Under the pieces are notes generated by a model, which was not told the DNA's origin, ran no database searches, and saw nothing but the letters and a program-made list of their open reading frames with translations. From assembly GCA_949987705.1 (NCBI GenBank), contig OX465283.1, positions 134,814,101-134,878,100 of the forward strand: a DNA stretch of 64,000 nucleotides, written 5' to 3'. The position numbers were made by a program, and so were the translations under genes. The DNA is from Thereva unica. Taxonomy: Eukaryota; Arthropoda; Insecta; Diptera; Therevidae. Below are positions 20,230 through 33,242 of the stretch, piece by piece. Numbering within the stretch: the first letter of the stretch is position 1; the number at the start of each line of letters is the position of its first letter.

Positions 20230-22560
20230 AAAGTAACCTGCGAGTTGTCTGATCCTCACCTCAAAATCTCCGAAGACTCAATGTTGGGAGAGGAATTAAC
20301 ATCTTCTACAAACTAAATTGGCGAGCTTAAAGTCTATATCTATAAGGTTCATGAGGAGACGAGACTGATCACCAACGAAGATGTTGCGGCAAGGAAAGCA
20401 GAATGACCAGACAATCTCCTTCAGATGAATTGGAGGGAGATCAACTTTTCAACGAAAGGACTGCAAACCTGAGTAGCTACAGCTATGGGAAAAATTTCAT
20501 TCTAGGCCCTCATAATCTCCACAACCAGAGTCTGCCTATCTTTTCCGGCCAATCTCGCTATTTACCACCGCTTCACTACCATAACGAAACTTGGAACAAC
20601 ATGGCCAGTAGAAGATTGTGACAGAAGATTAAAGAAAATTGACGCAGCAAACAAGGCACATACCGTAGTGCGCAAGAAGGATAAAAAAACTGCCGCAAAG
20701 TGCTACCAACAAATTAAACACAAGGACAAGGAAATCCCGACAACTTATTTGCTGAAAGGAGCCTCAAAATACGCTGATTTAGCTTGCATAAACAACCTAT
20801 TCCAAGATGACTTCTCCATACAATTACTGAATTGTGAAGTAATATCCGTTCGGAGAAAGAAGCCAAAACAACTAAGTTACTAAACTCAACATCGGGCCCC
20901 TTCAGCTGGGAAAACCTCGGCCTCAGCCATTGGAACAAAAAAGGCGGTAGAACTAAGTAAGTTAGGTCTAAGATAAGTAGTTCTTCTAAAAATAGATATA
21001 ACATAAATAGATGTAACAGACTAACAGAACCTGCAACATCTTCTAAAAATTCTTCTGCCCACTTTAAATCCAATATTACAACCTCTAATGTCCCTATGCA
21101 AATAAATAGCCGTAATCCATTGACTTCCTATCCAAATTTCTCCCGCAGTCACATTGTCATCGGTGGTCGCTCTTACTCTGGTGTCAACCAAATTCATGCC
21201 ACGTTCACAATCGTTAATGTTCGTTCGTCGATAATGATCTCATTATCTTCCATTGCTAATGAAGAAATTGCACCATCGCTACCGTTAGGATCATCATTAT
21301 TTTCCGTATCTTTCTAGCAGAACTTTTCCAAACAAATTGAAAAATAACAAAAGGATACTCTCTAAGTGGCTACAAATTTAACGTATTTCTTGATAAACTT
21401 TTCCTCAAGTCCAAAATTGAAACTTTGGACCAACATTAAGCAACTTCGTATTCTTGGTAATGGAGGTGAAACACGTATCAACCTTAGCGCTTAATAGCTA
21501 AATAATTATTTTAAATCTGTATCCCATATACGGGGAGATCCGCATTGCTTAAGGCCAGCTAATAGAAATACTGCTCTTTTTGTTTTTGTAATGTCGATCA
21601 CGCGGAAGTCCACAAAGCTTTTTATTCAATTAAATCCGAATCTGTTGGCCCAGACAATCTTCTACCGATTTTCCTAAAGTTGATTTTTCCTCTGATTCTT
21701 CCTTGCCTAACAGAATCATACTTTCCGTTTCAGTGGAACAAAAGTTATCGCACTACCTAAGTGCAAATCTCCGTATAGCCCCGATTATCGTCTTATAGCC
21801 ATACTATGTGTCTTAGGCAAAGTACTAGAAAAACTGCTTAGGCAAAGTACTTGAAATTGCTTGTCATGTGCTTCTTGACTTTGGTAAGGCATTCGACGGT
21901 CTTAGCCATACGCTCCTTGAAACTAAGCAAATATACCACACGAGATTTCTATATTCTGCGGCCTCCTAATTCGGAGCTACTTGCATAATCGATCTCAAAA
22001 AGTATGCCTACACAATTCAACTTCCGATTCTTTGCCAATCACGGGCGGTGTTCCACAAGGTGCCATACTAAGACAGCTGCTTTTCAGTATGTATATAAAT
22101 GATCTCAGCAATGTCGTGACAAACTGAAAACTGTACATGTATGCAGATGATGTCCAAACTGACTTAAACATTTCTATTGGCTTGGTTAAGAACTTTGTTT
22201 ACAACGTCAATGCCGATCTCGAACGTATTTCTCAATGGTCTCTTTATATCCACTTACTACAAAATGCATCTAAATCCTGCTGCATTCCAATATACAGGAG
22301 TCAAGTAGACACCTCCCCTCCCTTCTACCTATCATTCTCATGAAGACGTGCTTACCTTATCAATTGCCAGTCAAAAATCTAGGTGTCTTTCTGAACTCAC
22401 AGTTAACTTGAGATCTAGTCACATCTCTTACACTCTCTCTAAAATATATGGTATATGATATTTGCGTCGCTTAAGACTATGCGTCTCCATTCTGCCCTTA
22501 GGTACTGGCTCAAAGCTAGTCAAAACGTTAATTTGGTCATACTTCATCTAAGTTAGCTTG
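20230..22560 (+). pseudogene. Jockey-like LINE with reverse transcriptase
   Basis: Plus-strand frames read in order AKCYQQIKHKDKEIP (near 20690), IKSESVGPDNLLPIFLKLIF and LTESYF (RT finger, 21620-21720), LLDFGKAFDGLSHTLL (palm motif A, 21870), GGVPQGAILRQLLFSMYIND (motif B), MYADDVQTDLNI (YADD active site, 22137), LERISQW and VKNLGVFLNSQL. The order is that of Jockey-clade RTs. Motif A has lost part of its FD..KAFD context. Frameshifts are present at several points. An endonuclease could not be identified in 20230-20640. Confidence 0.74.
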
Positions 22561-25500
22561 GTCTGTATAATTTTGCAATATATAGTAATATAGTATAAAA
22601 ATCTCCTGCTATTAGTGTTATTATTTTATTTTGATTGAATAAAATGTCTACAAGCAAACAGTTCTAAGTATTTGAAATATCTAAAAAATCATTTTATTTT
22701 ATAAAAAAACAACCAACATAACCAGCAATCACTTCAAAAAGTATCCGAATACAACAAAAAAAGTGCATTTTTTTCAACACAAAAAGGCGGCATTTGATCT
22801 TTGATTGGCATGCGAAACATGTCACTGATTCTCTACTTTTAAGATTACCTAAAATGGACCATTGTGCACCCACTTCATCACTTATCATCTTCCAGTCGAT
22901 CCAAAAATTCCTTTGGGTATTGATACCTTGCGCTTTACCTTTTGGTAGATTCTCTCTCTTCTACATTAGAAGGATCGCTGCCCTCCAAAAGCGGGTGGCT
23001 ACTGGATAACTTTACCACGAATCCCTAAAACAATCCCGAATCGATAGCCTTTATGGGTCCATAACCAAATTTAAAACAATCATCGAAACAGAGACAAAAA
23101 GTGACACAAGATTCGATCCGAAATCAAAACCCCGGCCTACAATGGAGGCCTCGATTGATGACGAAAATGGGCAAAGGGATTTCACTTTTATTATTGTTGT
23201 TGGTTCTATGGATATTTGACAGTCGCCTGCTTTTTGAGAACGAAAACTATAGACTGATCAGTAGTAGAATAAGATCAAAAAGGACTCGAGTGGCATGCCC
23301 GTATCATATCTTACGACGGGCGTAAGACAATAAGAAGATCGATGGATGGCAGTCGGTCTTATGCCGTGCTATGTCGTTTACTCATTTCTTGTAGACCTTT
23401 CGAGCCTCGTTTGAATGCATACCGGCAGAATCGGATTTTCATTTAAGGAATTCCTAACACATACTCAAATAAACAATGTAACATTTCGACATTATTGATA
23501 CTCATTTTAAGTTTGATCATTTTGCTATATTAACGATGGGGCTTCTTCGATGGTTCAAAATGGCATATCAGATGGGTTAAAACACATCTGTTCTGTAGAA
23601 CTCAATCAGCAGTCAGGTTACAACAAAAAAGAGTTTTTTTTATGTCAAAACTGCCATAAAGCCATTGACAAGCAGCGACAATCACTTCCTCCAAATCGCG
23701 ATCGAACGTTCGCAAAAAATATCCCAGATGTAGTTTTATGAGATCACCCACCACCCTCCTTGCGTCACTTTCCCTAAAAAGGGTTATATACACGCACAGA
23801 AGTCTGAAAGTGAAAATCTGTCCTTTGTCTAGCGGCCAGATGTCGTGGAATCGATATCTGCCGAAACGTTTTTTTTTTTTAATATTTCAAATTGAAAGGA
23901 AGTAAACCACCGTCAATTGATCAAGAAGAAATCTGAACTCCTTGAAGAAACTACAAAAGGGCGTGTTCGAAGATCGCGTGTCGGAAGGCCTAACAATTGG
24001 GGTGACAAGAATATCGCGAAGCGAACTAATAGGTCCTGTGTGTAGGTAAACATCTTGCCTTAACTCTTTTGTAGTCATTTACAAAAAAAAAACGAAAGGA
24101 CCTTTTTCATATTGATTAGGCTTTCCCTTTTTTTTATTACTTTATGACGTTGTCATGTCGCATATTCAGTGAAATTATTTTCACTTTTGTGCAAGGAAAT
24201 TTTTTGTATGTTTTTCAATCGCAATAACTTAAGGAAGGACTTTTTGAACAAACAACTACTGATTGTAAACACTTGCCGACTAATTGCACCATTTACGTCT
24301 GCGCAGGGGCCGTAGCAGATTTTATTTTTATGTGAGACAAGAAATCATAAAATATAAAAATGAATTTTTATGCTGGTTGCATTTTTAGCTAGAAAATTAC
24401 ATTTTTAACTCTTTCCTTCCAGAGTGACCAATTTTTTTTTGTAAATATCATCAGACGTTGACAAAAATCAGAAAAAGGTTTAACAATTTTTATTTCTTTA
24501 TGACTTAGTAGCTAAAAAAATTGGAAATATTTTGTAAAGGTGTGTTTTTTTAAATTAAGCCGACACATCTCTTTTAATATTGTTTGTTTTTGTTCAAAGC
24601 GCGTCATTTGTTCACAATATTGTGCTGTAATAAAATAATAGGTGTTAAAGAAAAACAAACGTTATTTTAGTAAATATACATATATTATGACAGATTTGAA
24701 TCTGATGTGGAACTTGATAAAAAAAAAGGTATACAGAACCAAATAACCATCAGAATCATTGAAATGAAAAACCAGGCAAGCAAGCTTATTCAAAAGAGGA
24801 AAATGAAAAATAGATGATAGTAGCCCGAAAGGATACAAAAAGGCTATTAAGCAAGAAATTTACGCAAAATAAAATACAAACAATGAAACAATAATTTGGT
24901 GACACATGCGTGGATGAAGAAATATTGCATTTACCGAATATTTATACGGAATTTTTTACCGAAACTAAATCAAATCGATTTTTTGACAGTGTATTACGGT
25001 AAAACTTTTCAGACTACATTAACCAAGAATTTTTTTAGAATTTTTGTAGTTAATGGGCCATATAAATCCAAATGATACGACCTAGTTTTGAGAATTTTTT
25101 CTCAAATAAGATGTAAATAAAATATGTAGATTATACTGTACGAGTTCTTGTTAGTATATTTTTTAACGCAAAGATTAATAAATTAGGTAAAAATCGGATT
25201 AGAAAGCTCGTCGGTGCAAAATACCCTGTACAATATCAATATCTTGGGATCAACATGTCATAAACTGAATGTTCTAATCGAAAGAAAATGAATAAAAACA
25301 AAAATTCCAAATACAAACTTTGAATATAGCCCAGTTGTCAGAACAAATTTAGACTAAAAGCCAGCACAGAATGTTATCTCGCTGAAAATTGGGTCTTAGG
25401 TAGTTTTTTGAGTGTAGAATACGATAAAAAATATTTGCTGCTCAAAAGTGTATGCTAACATCACCATTTCGAAATCAATTTCGAAAATTTCGTTTTTGCG

Positions 25501-26100
25501 TTATATCTCGAAAAATAACAAAAAAAAAATCGAAAAACTAATTGCACCACGAAAAGAGCAAAAAATTTCACTAAAAATTAAATTTTAACATATTTAAAAA
25601 ATTTCTTTTTATTATTATAAAAAATTGTTACAAATAAGAAAGCGAATTCGATAACTCTACGCGCGCCAAACCTCGGATATTCAAATATACATACAAGCGA
25701 TGCGTTCGGGGAGAAACTAAAGTATCCTTGTCTAAAATGTACGCATAAAAAAAAAACAAAAAAGGATTTTAAAGAGTAGTAGACTCTAAGCTATCTAAGG
25801 AACCCTTAGTTTTTAATTTTTCTTATAGAAAACTTGACCCGAAGTTAGAATTTCTAAAATTTTCGCTGATGTTTATAAAATTGAAAATACATATACATGC
25901 ATTAATCGAGGCTTACAACAAAAATCCTTATACATTTATCATCATTACCTATACTTTTACTTTTGATGTAAAAATATTTAAAATGATATCTCTGTTTCAT
26001 AAAACTTATGTTTTACAATAATCATTTTCTTCTTACAACATTTGTAATTTTTATATCCAAAAACAGCCGAGACACACAATTTACAGCCTTTTACTTCTAT
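22561..26100. other. Long AT-rich stretch without recognisable genes
   Basis: Short open frames at 22794-23009, 23101-23325 and 23550-23741 (plus) and 23887-24078 (minus) show no family motif. The plus reading around 23940-24040 gives KGRVRRSRVGRPNNWGDKN, a basic AT-hook-like sequence ending in a stop next to GTAGGT. It is too short to call an exon. 24100-26000 is very AT-rich with many poly-A/T runs. Confidence 0.4.
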
Positions 26101-26459
26101 CGATTGTGTCCTCTCGACTGTCGTATGCCCTCTCACTTAATGGACAGTGCTTTCTTCCAGATGTGTGAGGTTTTAGGTACCTATCTTAAAGATCTTGACT
26201 CAAACCAATCGATTATTCTGATAATATTCCATCTTTACTACTCAAAAAAATGTGCCTCATCTTTGGCTAAACCGCTAAGCAGACTCTAGGCTCCTTTATA
26301 CTTCTACGAAGTTTATCTTGACTTTTGGAAACTAGCTTATGTGCTGACTAAGCCGAAATAAAGTGACTCTAACGACCTTTCTAGATACTACCCAATAGCA
26401 ATTACTATGGCTTTAGATAGAAAAGATCTACTGACGACCTCCTTGTACTGGAGGATTTC
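26100..26459 (+). pseudogene. LINE reverse-transcriptase fragment, upstream part
   Basis: The plus strand reads IILIIFHLYYSKKCASSLAK with a following PLSRL, then LDFWKLAYVLTKPK and DSNDLSRYYPIAI, resembling the RT motif series ...ASLA.PLS.LF..S...G.FP..WK.A.V.PI.K..D...NYRPI. The stops between the pieces show decay. A GTF2IRD2-like hAT inserted at 26460-28425. The LINE appears to resume at 28426. Confidence 0.6.
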
Positions 26460-26488
26460 AACTAAAGCAGGGATGAGCAACACACGGC

Positions 26489-26740
26489 CAAAGTCTAGTA
26501 ATAACAAGTCTTTCATCTTCATACAAAAATTTCCGACCGTTGATTGTGTGCGTGCATATATGAACATCACTGCTGAGTAAAACTCAACGCATACTTCGTG
26601 AATTCAGCGAGACAAAGCCAGATTCTGTCTTTACGGTAAAGTATGCAGAACAGAAAAGGAAAGATAATTGAATCAGCTGTCAAAATTGAAATCATCAAAA
26701 CAAATATGAAGATGAAAGACTTATTAATTTCTAGACTTTG
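26489..26740. mobile_element. 252-bp MITE nested in the hAT terminus
   Basis: The unit begins CAAAGTCTAGTAATAACAAG followed by TCTTTCATCTTCATA and ends with the inverted complement, CTAGACTTTG at the tip. The exact 8-bp duplication CACACGGC lies at 26481-26488 and 26741-26748, consistent with hAT mobilisation. The inverted repeats span about 35 bp with one small indel. It is non-coding. Confidence 0.85.
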
Positions 26741-26904
26741 CACACGGCCCGCGGGCCGCTTGCGGCCCATTAAACGTGTTTATGCGGCCCGCCAAGCATT
26801 TCTAAAATTGAATTAATTTATCAACTTTCTCCCATCAATATATTGTTATAAAATTAATTATATAACAATGGTAAGGAAAACAACAGGCAATTTTTAAAAA
26901 TCAA

Positions 26905-28190
26905 GCTATTATATCAAATACGGCAGTAAAGGCTAGTTTTGTTGTCAAATACTGGCAAAAAAAGAAACCTTTTGCGGATGGAGAGATGAAAAGGGAATGC
27001 CTGACTGCTGTTGCAGAAATAGCTTTTCCTTATAAAATTATAAAATAAATATTATTTCAAACATTAGTTTATCAAGATTCACCATTGCAAGGAGAATCGA
27101 AGACTTGTCCGAGAACATAGCAACAACGCTTCGTGAACACATTGCCAAATTCGAATACTGTTCTTTGATACAGCACAACTGACTATATTTGTACGTGGTT
27201 TTGAGACCAAATTTAATATTACCGAAGAATTGTGTCCACTGATTCCAATGCAATTGTGTCCACTGATTCCAATGCAAAGGAGGTAGGAGTATCGGGAAGA
27301 CTATTTCAAGACATTAAGAAGGTCACAGGAAGGGAAATATTCGTTAACCACTGCATAATTCAACAGGAAAATTTGTGTGCGAAAAGATTGAGCTTGCCAA
27401 ATGTCACAGTACCAATAATTGAACAAATCAATTTTATAAAGTCGCGCGCGTTTAATCGCCGTTAATTTAAAGAATTCCTGAAGGATTTAGAAACTGAACA
27501 TGGCGACGTGGTTTTTAAACCCAAGTGCGTTGGCTTAGTAGAGGTGCAATGCTAAAAAGAGATACAACTTAAAGAGTGAAATACAATTGTTTTTGGGTTC
27601 CTTATCGACATGACTCAACATCTCAATGATCTTATTGTGGAACTTCAAAGAAAAGGACAGTTTATTCATAATTTGTATGATAAAATTCAGGGCTTTGAGC
27701 GCAAATTAAAATTGTGGAAACAGCATTTTTTGCAGAATAATGTGTCTTACTTTTCACATTTAGAAAAAGATAACGCTACTACTTCTCAAAAATACGCACA
27801 ATATATCGACATTTTAATCAACGAATTTCAATTACGATTCCAAATGTTCAAAGCTGAAAAGAAAGCGGTTTCCATGAAAATGTTTTCCTCGCCATTTAAT
27901 ATCGATGTGGATACCGTTCCCGAAGACTTTCAAATGGAACTGATAGACATTTTTAAAAAATGTATTTTTCTCAGTAAACATCAAAAATTTTTATAAGCCC
28001 TGAGAAATTTCCGCTTTTGACGAAAAATGCGAAGCAAATGATGTCTCTGTTATTTTCAATTATGAAATCAATCAAAAATTACCACGGCTCAAGACTGAGT
28101 GATGCACGATTAGAAAGCTGCGTACGTGTCGATACATCATCAATTGAGGCTGATATTGATCAGCTTGTATCGAAAAAAAGTGCCTAATTT
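26905..28190 (+). pseudogene. hAT transposase, GTF2IRD2/ZBED-like, with frameshifts
   Basis: Plus-strand pieces in order are KKPFADGEMKRECLTAVAEI (near 26955), RLFQDIKKVTGREIF, HCIIQQENLCAKRLSLPNVT and FIKSRAFNRR (27340-27465), FKEFLKDLETEHGDVVF, then DMTQHLNDLIVELQRKGQFI onward (27609-27996, the longest open part, 128 codons), and finally SIMKSIKNYHGSRLSDARLE (near 28060). These follow the hAT transposase domain of GTF2IRD2-type proteins: FT.GE...ECL, HCIIHQE.LCAK, DITQHLN.LN..LQG, then the C-terminal dimerisation segment. At least three frameshifts and several stops make it inactive. Confidence 0.85.
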
Positions 28191-28425
28191 CTCATTAAAA
28201 ATTTCAAATAAATTCGTCGTCTTATTCTTTTCTTGTTTGTTTTAATTTATATGAAATCTTTACTTGTTTTTTAAAATTTTAAATTTTTTTATTCTGATGT
28301 TCATTATAAATAAAATAAAGTTTTGTAAACTATTATTAAGTGTTACTTTATGTGCGGCCCGCCAAAAAATTTTAAAATTTTAATTGGCCCGTTAATTATA
28401 AAGGTTGCTCACCCCTGAACTAAAG

Positions 28426-28560
28426 TATTTACCGATTTGATAGATATCTCTTGAGTTAAATTCATTGAGCTACCGTAGGAATGATGCAACGGCAATGTTT
28501 TACGCGCTTTTACCTTTTTTAAGGAAATTTCTTCTAGGTAGATAACATATGTTATTATAC
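28426..28560 (+). pseudogene. LINE C-terminal fragment resuming after the hAT
   Basis: One plus frame reads SLELNSLSYRRNDATAMFYA, like the S(L)xHRRxVxxLxxFY segment near the C-terminus of Jockey-clade proteins (compare SIDPLSHRRNVTALRKFY on the minus strand near 45850). It starts just after the right target duplication of the hAT. If it belongs to the same LINE as 26100-26459, a large part of the RT was lost before the hAT arrived. Confidence 0.45.
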
Positions 28561-29555
28561 ACAAATTGAACAATGATGGTAAGCACGAGCACCGTCGCCG
28601 TCGGTAAAATGGGGCGCAATTGTGTTAACACCAGAAAAGTGGTAAGATAAACGGCATTGGGCAATAGTTCGAAAAAGCAAGCTTGATGTAGTGTTGGGTA
28701 AGACACGATTGTAAAATGAGTCTGTAAGAGGTGCATCTTTTTTCTTTTGAGCCAGTACAATGTCATGCTTCAAATGAGGCGAAGTGCCCTTGTTATGCCA
28801 AAATGATAAAAAAAAGCAAATAAAAGAAAGAAAGAGAATAAATACTAATGTAGAGCTCTTTCGCGAGTTTAATTCTAATAAGTATTAAACTGCCTCAGAG
28901 TAAGATTAAGAAAATAAGAAACCTATGCCTCTACGATGTATTTTTTTTTTTATTTTAAATTGACACCTCGCCTCATTTCAAGTTGAATTTAACAGCCCCA
29001 AAGAAGTAAGAAAGAATAAATTCTTGCCTCTTCACTATACTTATTTACAATCACACCACATTTTACCGCCCCATTAATCTCGCTCGATACACGCTCATTT
29101 CAAGTAGCGATGAGCAAACGCAATAACAAGGCAAGACTGATATAGCCTTGGTCTTGGTCTTTCGAGCGAACAGATTTCGAATAAAAGTTTGACAATATTG
29201 TTAGATTTTCAAGTAAAATTGACCCCAATATTGTAATAGAGCTTACGGTTTCGTCAGCTTCGTGAAAAAATATGACAATCCCCGGTGGGACATTATTTTT
29301 GAACCGGGACAATTCAAACAATTAAGGCCTCAGTACAATTTACTAATTTGTACCACGACAAATGTACCGCCTTGTGCAAATACGGCTCAGCTCTAATTTA
29401 ATGCTACTTTTCCCACGCACGTGCAAGTTTTTAATGTATACATCTGATAACTGCAATCAATTCGTCATCCAGTCATAAAAATGTAAAGTTCCAATAAAGT
29501 TCCGTTAATACAGACTTTATTAGTTGAATTTTTCAGAGCACCGACAAAGGTTTTG
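28561..29555. other. No feature recognised
   Basis: Overlapping minus-strand open frames at 28500-28773 (72-88 codons) lack any family motif. The remainder is AT-rich with a poly-T run at 28940. Confidence 0.4.
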
Positions 29556-29559
29556 TCTT

Positions 29560-29914
29560 ACACTGAAGAAGGAAAGAGAGAACAATAGGCGGCCCTATAC
29601 CTCTTTCACTCGGTATACAAGCAGATAGGGCTCTGGAAATCTCGCCTGCTATTGTCCAACACTGGTTTATTGCTAGAAAATGGAGGTAATAGATGCAAAA
29701 GTATAATAAAGCGCTCTTGTCGGCTGTCTTTTATGTTTTTTTCTCAACACAAGCTTTATTTACCTCGGGGCAATGTGCCTTGTATTGTGGAAGCATTATC
29801 ATTCAAAACCTGAATAAATGATCACAGTACTGTACTTCGGTGGTAGTGGCTACCGTCTTGGACCTGGCGCTTTCGAGCTATCGCCCGTGTTCGATCTCGC
29901 TAAAGCCGGTACTG
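29560..29914 (-). mobile_element. hAT-type MITE, family M, partial copy 4
   Basis: Read in the opposite sense to copies 1-3. Matching text includes GAGAGAACAATAGGCGG, TGTCCAACACTGGTTTATTG, AAAGTATAATAAAGCGC, AACACAAGCTTTATTTACC, GACCTGGCGC and the terminus TAAAGCCGGTACTG at 29901-29914. The other terminus was not found. It sits directly against a Jockey-like LINE tail (29920 onward), so it probably inserted in that LINE. Confidence 0.65.
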
Positions 29915-29919
29915 TCCAC

Positions 29920-30150
29920 AGCCCTTCACATTCTGGTTTAAAAATTCGTTTACAACTAGAACAACTCGAAAGTGGAATAGCCTCCCACAATCAGTATCTC
30001 CGAACTCATGCAACATCCAAGACTTCATAGGCAGGGTTCATTGCCATTTTCTCTAATATTACGAATGCCCCCACTATTCTATCTATCCTCCTAGGCTTGC
30101 TACTACACATTGCACCTTGACGTGCACAACTTGTCGGACTGATAGTATAG
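29920..30150 (+). pseudogene. Jockey-like LINE 3' end fragment
   Basis: 29940-30150 is the plus-strand counterpart of the minus-strand LINE end at 45430-45720: AACAACTCGAAAGTGGAATA, then CTCATGCAACATCCAAGAC, CTACACATTGCACCTTGACG and ACTTGTCGGACTG match the reverse complement of that region. It encodes remnants of the FxxRTxRLWNSLP C-terminal motif. The 5' continuation is hidden by or lost at the MITE copy. Confidence 0.62.
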
Positions 30151-32530
30151 AATTTCAGATAAAATAAAAATTAACCTATAGTATAAATATTGAACAATGC
30201 AATCCCATGCAGGATTCAACTGAGATACGTATACAAAATTTTCTTTTTATTTATCAAGTATGTTATGTATATTTTTCTTTTTCCGATCTTGTTAAGCATT
30301 CTATCCAATTTGATTGTTTGAAACTGATTAATTATTTTTCTTAAATATGCATAAACTCAAGGTAAAAATATCAAATTTTGCAAAAATGCAAACCAGACTT
30401 TATCTACTAATAAAATGACATTTAAATTTTATTTCCAGAGAATATTTCATTTCAGTTTTTAGTTCATAATTCTTTTATAAAAATAAATAATTTCAAATAA
30501 TATGAAAGCCATCTTAATTTAAAATTATTATAATAAATTTAAGAAACAAAAAAAAAAACAAGTTTTCCTTGTGGTCAAACATATATACAATAGTTATGAT
30601 AAAATTTATAATTTATAATCAAAATACTTACATTATTATATCAATAAAACTTTCATGGATGCTCTGAGATCATACATATGCCTAAAATACACTGAGTCAC
30701 TCTCCACAGATCGTCTAAACTGGGGACATAAAAATCACTTTAATTTATAAAATATTTTGTGGTCAACCAAAAAAATATTCAAAACCCACCTTAAAGCTGC
30801 ATTTTTCTATAATATTTGCAATGAAGTCATAAAGAAAAAATTAAATTCCCTCTTTCTAAACCTTTTAATGAGTCATTCTTGTACTGCAATGGGTTTTGTA
30901 ATGAGTAATGATAATGTTAATTAAGATTAGAGTTTTTCTTATAAATGTAAAGGGGATTTAGATTTTGATTTGCTCCGTATGTAGATTTAACCTTGAGAAA
31001 ATCCCCAAATTTACTCACTTTCTATACTTTAACGAATTCCAGTTCTAATAAATTTCACTCGTCTACACTTCACAATGTCTTAATCTATTATATTATAAAT
31101 TAGCAGCCGAAAATTTACTGCCGCCGCTGCCAAAATGTCGTAAGAACTAGCCTTGATCTACATATCGTATCATCCTTGGACGACACTAATTAGGAGCGAA
31201 CAAATTAGCAAGGTGCCAAACCTGATACTCGAGAGATTTTACTAGAAACGGATGGAAGCCCGCCCGCCCGGCCATTGTAGGAAGTTTGCGTGCCTTTTTT
31301 GCGGTTTGAATTTTAAAAAACTCAAGCAGACTTTTGTGTGTTGGGGGTTAATATTAATTATTATGTAATATCGCTCTCCAAGCTCTTATAATGATTATAG
31401 GAAGTATTACGTGATCTCGATAATCTCCATCATTTAAATACAAATAACTGTCACCTTATGATAATTTAATATAGGTAGGTATCGTATCCGTAAAACAAAA
31501 AATCCTCAAGCTGTCATCGGCGAGATACAAAATAAATAAATTTCCTCTTATCGCATTCATTTGCAGCCAATCGACAGGAAGCTTCCGAAAGCCAGAAACA
31601 GAAACTGTGCCAGTGTGGTAAATCTAAATAGTGACAAAAACTTGCCAGGATTCTGGACAGACCGGCTCGTGCTTAAGACTTCTTCAAAGATTATTTATAC
31701 ACTTTATTTTTTCTTCTTTTTTTTTATTTTAATAAGCGCCAAACGCCGACCAAAAAAGAGCCAAAGAAATAACCTCACATACTCACCATAAATAAAATGG
31801 ATTGGATTCTTCAAAGAATGCATTTAATTTTCGGAAATAGCACGTAATTCTAGATTTTTTTCTATAATTTGGCGTCTGTTCAAAAACTTGAAGATTTGCC
31901 TTTTTTCAAGGCTTCTTATAAAAACCAGCATTCAAATGCAAAAAAAAGAAACAATAAAAAAGGTTTCTTAATATTATATTGAATTGTTGCTGGTTTTTTA
32001 CTTTTAATTTATTTATTTTTTCATTTATTTTTTGTATTTTTTGTTGATAATATTGGGATCGTGAATGCATGCAAAATGATTTCGCTTTGAGAGGCCCTTT
32101 AGTTCGATTAGGGCGTAAAAGTTTTGGTGCAGTTGCGTGGTCGATTGCCGGTAAAAAATGGTTTCGCTTTCTCAAAGATATATGATTAGCTGGAGCTAGC
32201 TCTCCGATTTAACAATTATATCCGATTGACCAGTCCCTATAATGATAGGGTAGCTTAAATATCATAGAAATGAAATCATATAAAAACAATTTGCAGATGT
32301 TTAAAATTCAACAACGATTTTCATTTTATGTTATCCTTAAAACGTATTAAATATTAACGAAAAAAAATTCATTCAGAATCATATTTTTATATTTAATAAT
32401 TATATCTAATACTATTGACAGCTGCTTTAGGATAATTCTGAATGGAAAGATCAATGGTCATTTTGAATTTTTCAACGGTTAATGCTGGGAAATGCTTATT
32501 CGCATCATGTATCTTCTACAGTTCATACAG
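30151..32530. other. AT-rich stretch, no gene recognised
   Basis: Longest open frames are 76 codons (31561-31791, plus) and 89 codons (31906-32175, minus), both low-complexity lysine- or phenylalanine-rich. GCCCGCCCGCCCGGCC near 31259 is an isolated GC-rich patch. No shared repeats were noticed. Confidence 0.4.
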
Positions 32531-32533
32531 TAA

Positions 32534-33185
32534 AGGTGAATTTATATATATATCTGACTTTTTTCCGTCGCGCCGTATCACAGCTGATCATTTTTGTCCC
32601 AGATTTTTAATACGCGTTTTACATTTGTGACGAATTCTGTCGCAGCCAAAAACAATCATGACTTTTGACAACTGAGGTGAAGAGACCAAAAATGAAAGTA
32701 ACTAAAAAATATCAATTAACCAACAAACAATTTTTAATAATCTTTACGTTCACGAAAAACCAAACAAATCCAAATAAACGAACATTTCAGTTACACATAA
32801 CCTCAAATTTTATTTACAATTAACTGTTTCTATCACTCTGTCACAGAAAAAGTTAAAGTTTGTTCAGCTCTCCGCCGTGACGGTAAGATGTCGTAGAGAT
32901 TGTTTCCTATTGGTCGAAAGTGTAAAAAAAGTGCGGCGCGACAGAAAACGTCGGACACGGTTTACAGAAACAGAAGGTAATGTAAAAGAGACGACTGCTT
33001 CGAATACCGTAAAAAATGGGCGCCTGGTGACGTCAGCCCTAATGCAGAAATAACAACAACAGCTTCGATTTTATATGGGAAGTGTCCCCCACGTGCCGTC
33101 AGCACTAAAATACCGTATACGGTATACAGTCTTACACATTACCTCGTTTCTGTATACCGCGAACGTCGAATATGTAAATCCACCT
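32534..33185. mobile_element. MITE with TAA target duplication (PIF/Harbinger-like)
   Basis: The left end AGGTGAATTTATAT and inverted right end AGGTGGATTTACATATTC match, and TAA occurs immediately outside both (32531-32533 and 33186-33188). Inside, ACAGAAACAGAAGGTAATGT near 32966 is mirrored by ACATTACCTCGTTTCTGTA near 33136, and a perfect 16-bp palindrome, ATACCGTATACGGTAT, lies at 33110-33125. It is non-coding. Confidence 0.68.
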
Positions 33186-33242
33186 TAACCTTCCAAATAT
33201 TATACCATCTCAATAGATCCAAAAAACAAAACGTGCAATGTA

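Larger units (their letters stand above)
26468..28417 (+). mobile_element. hAT transposon, GTF2IRD2/Charlie-like, with nested MITE
   Basis: The left end CAGGGATGAGCAAC and the inverted right end CAGGGGTGAGCAACC are hAT-type inverted repeats. The exact 8-bp duplication AACTAAAG flanks it at 26460-26467 and 28418-28425. Both subterminal zones contain CGGCCCG or GGCGGGCCGCA. A decayed transposase lies inside (26905-28190). It is inserted in a LINE and carries a second insertion at 26489-26740, giving a three-level nest. Confidence 0.92.
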
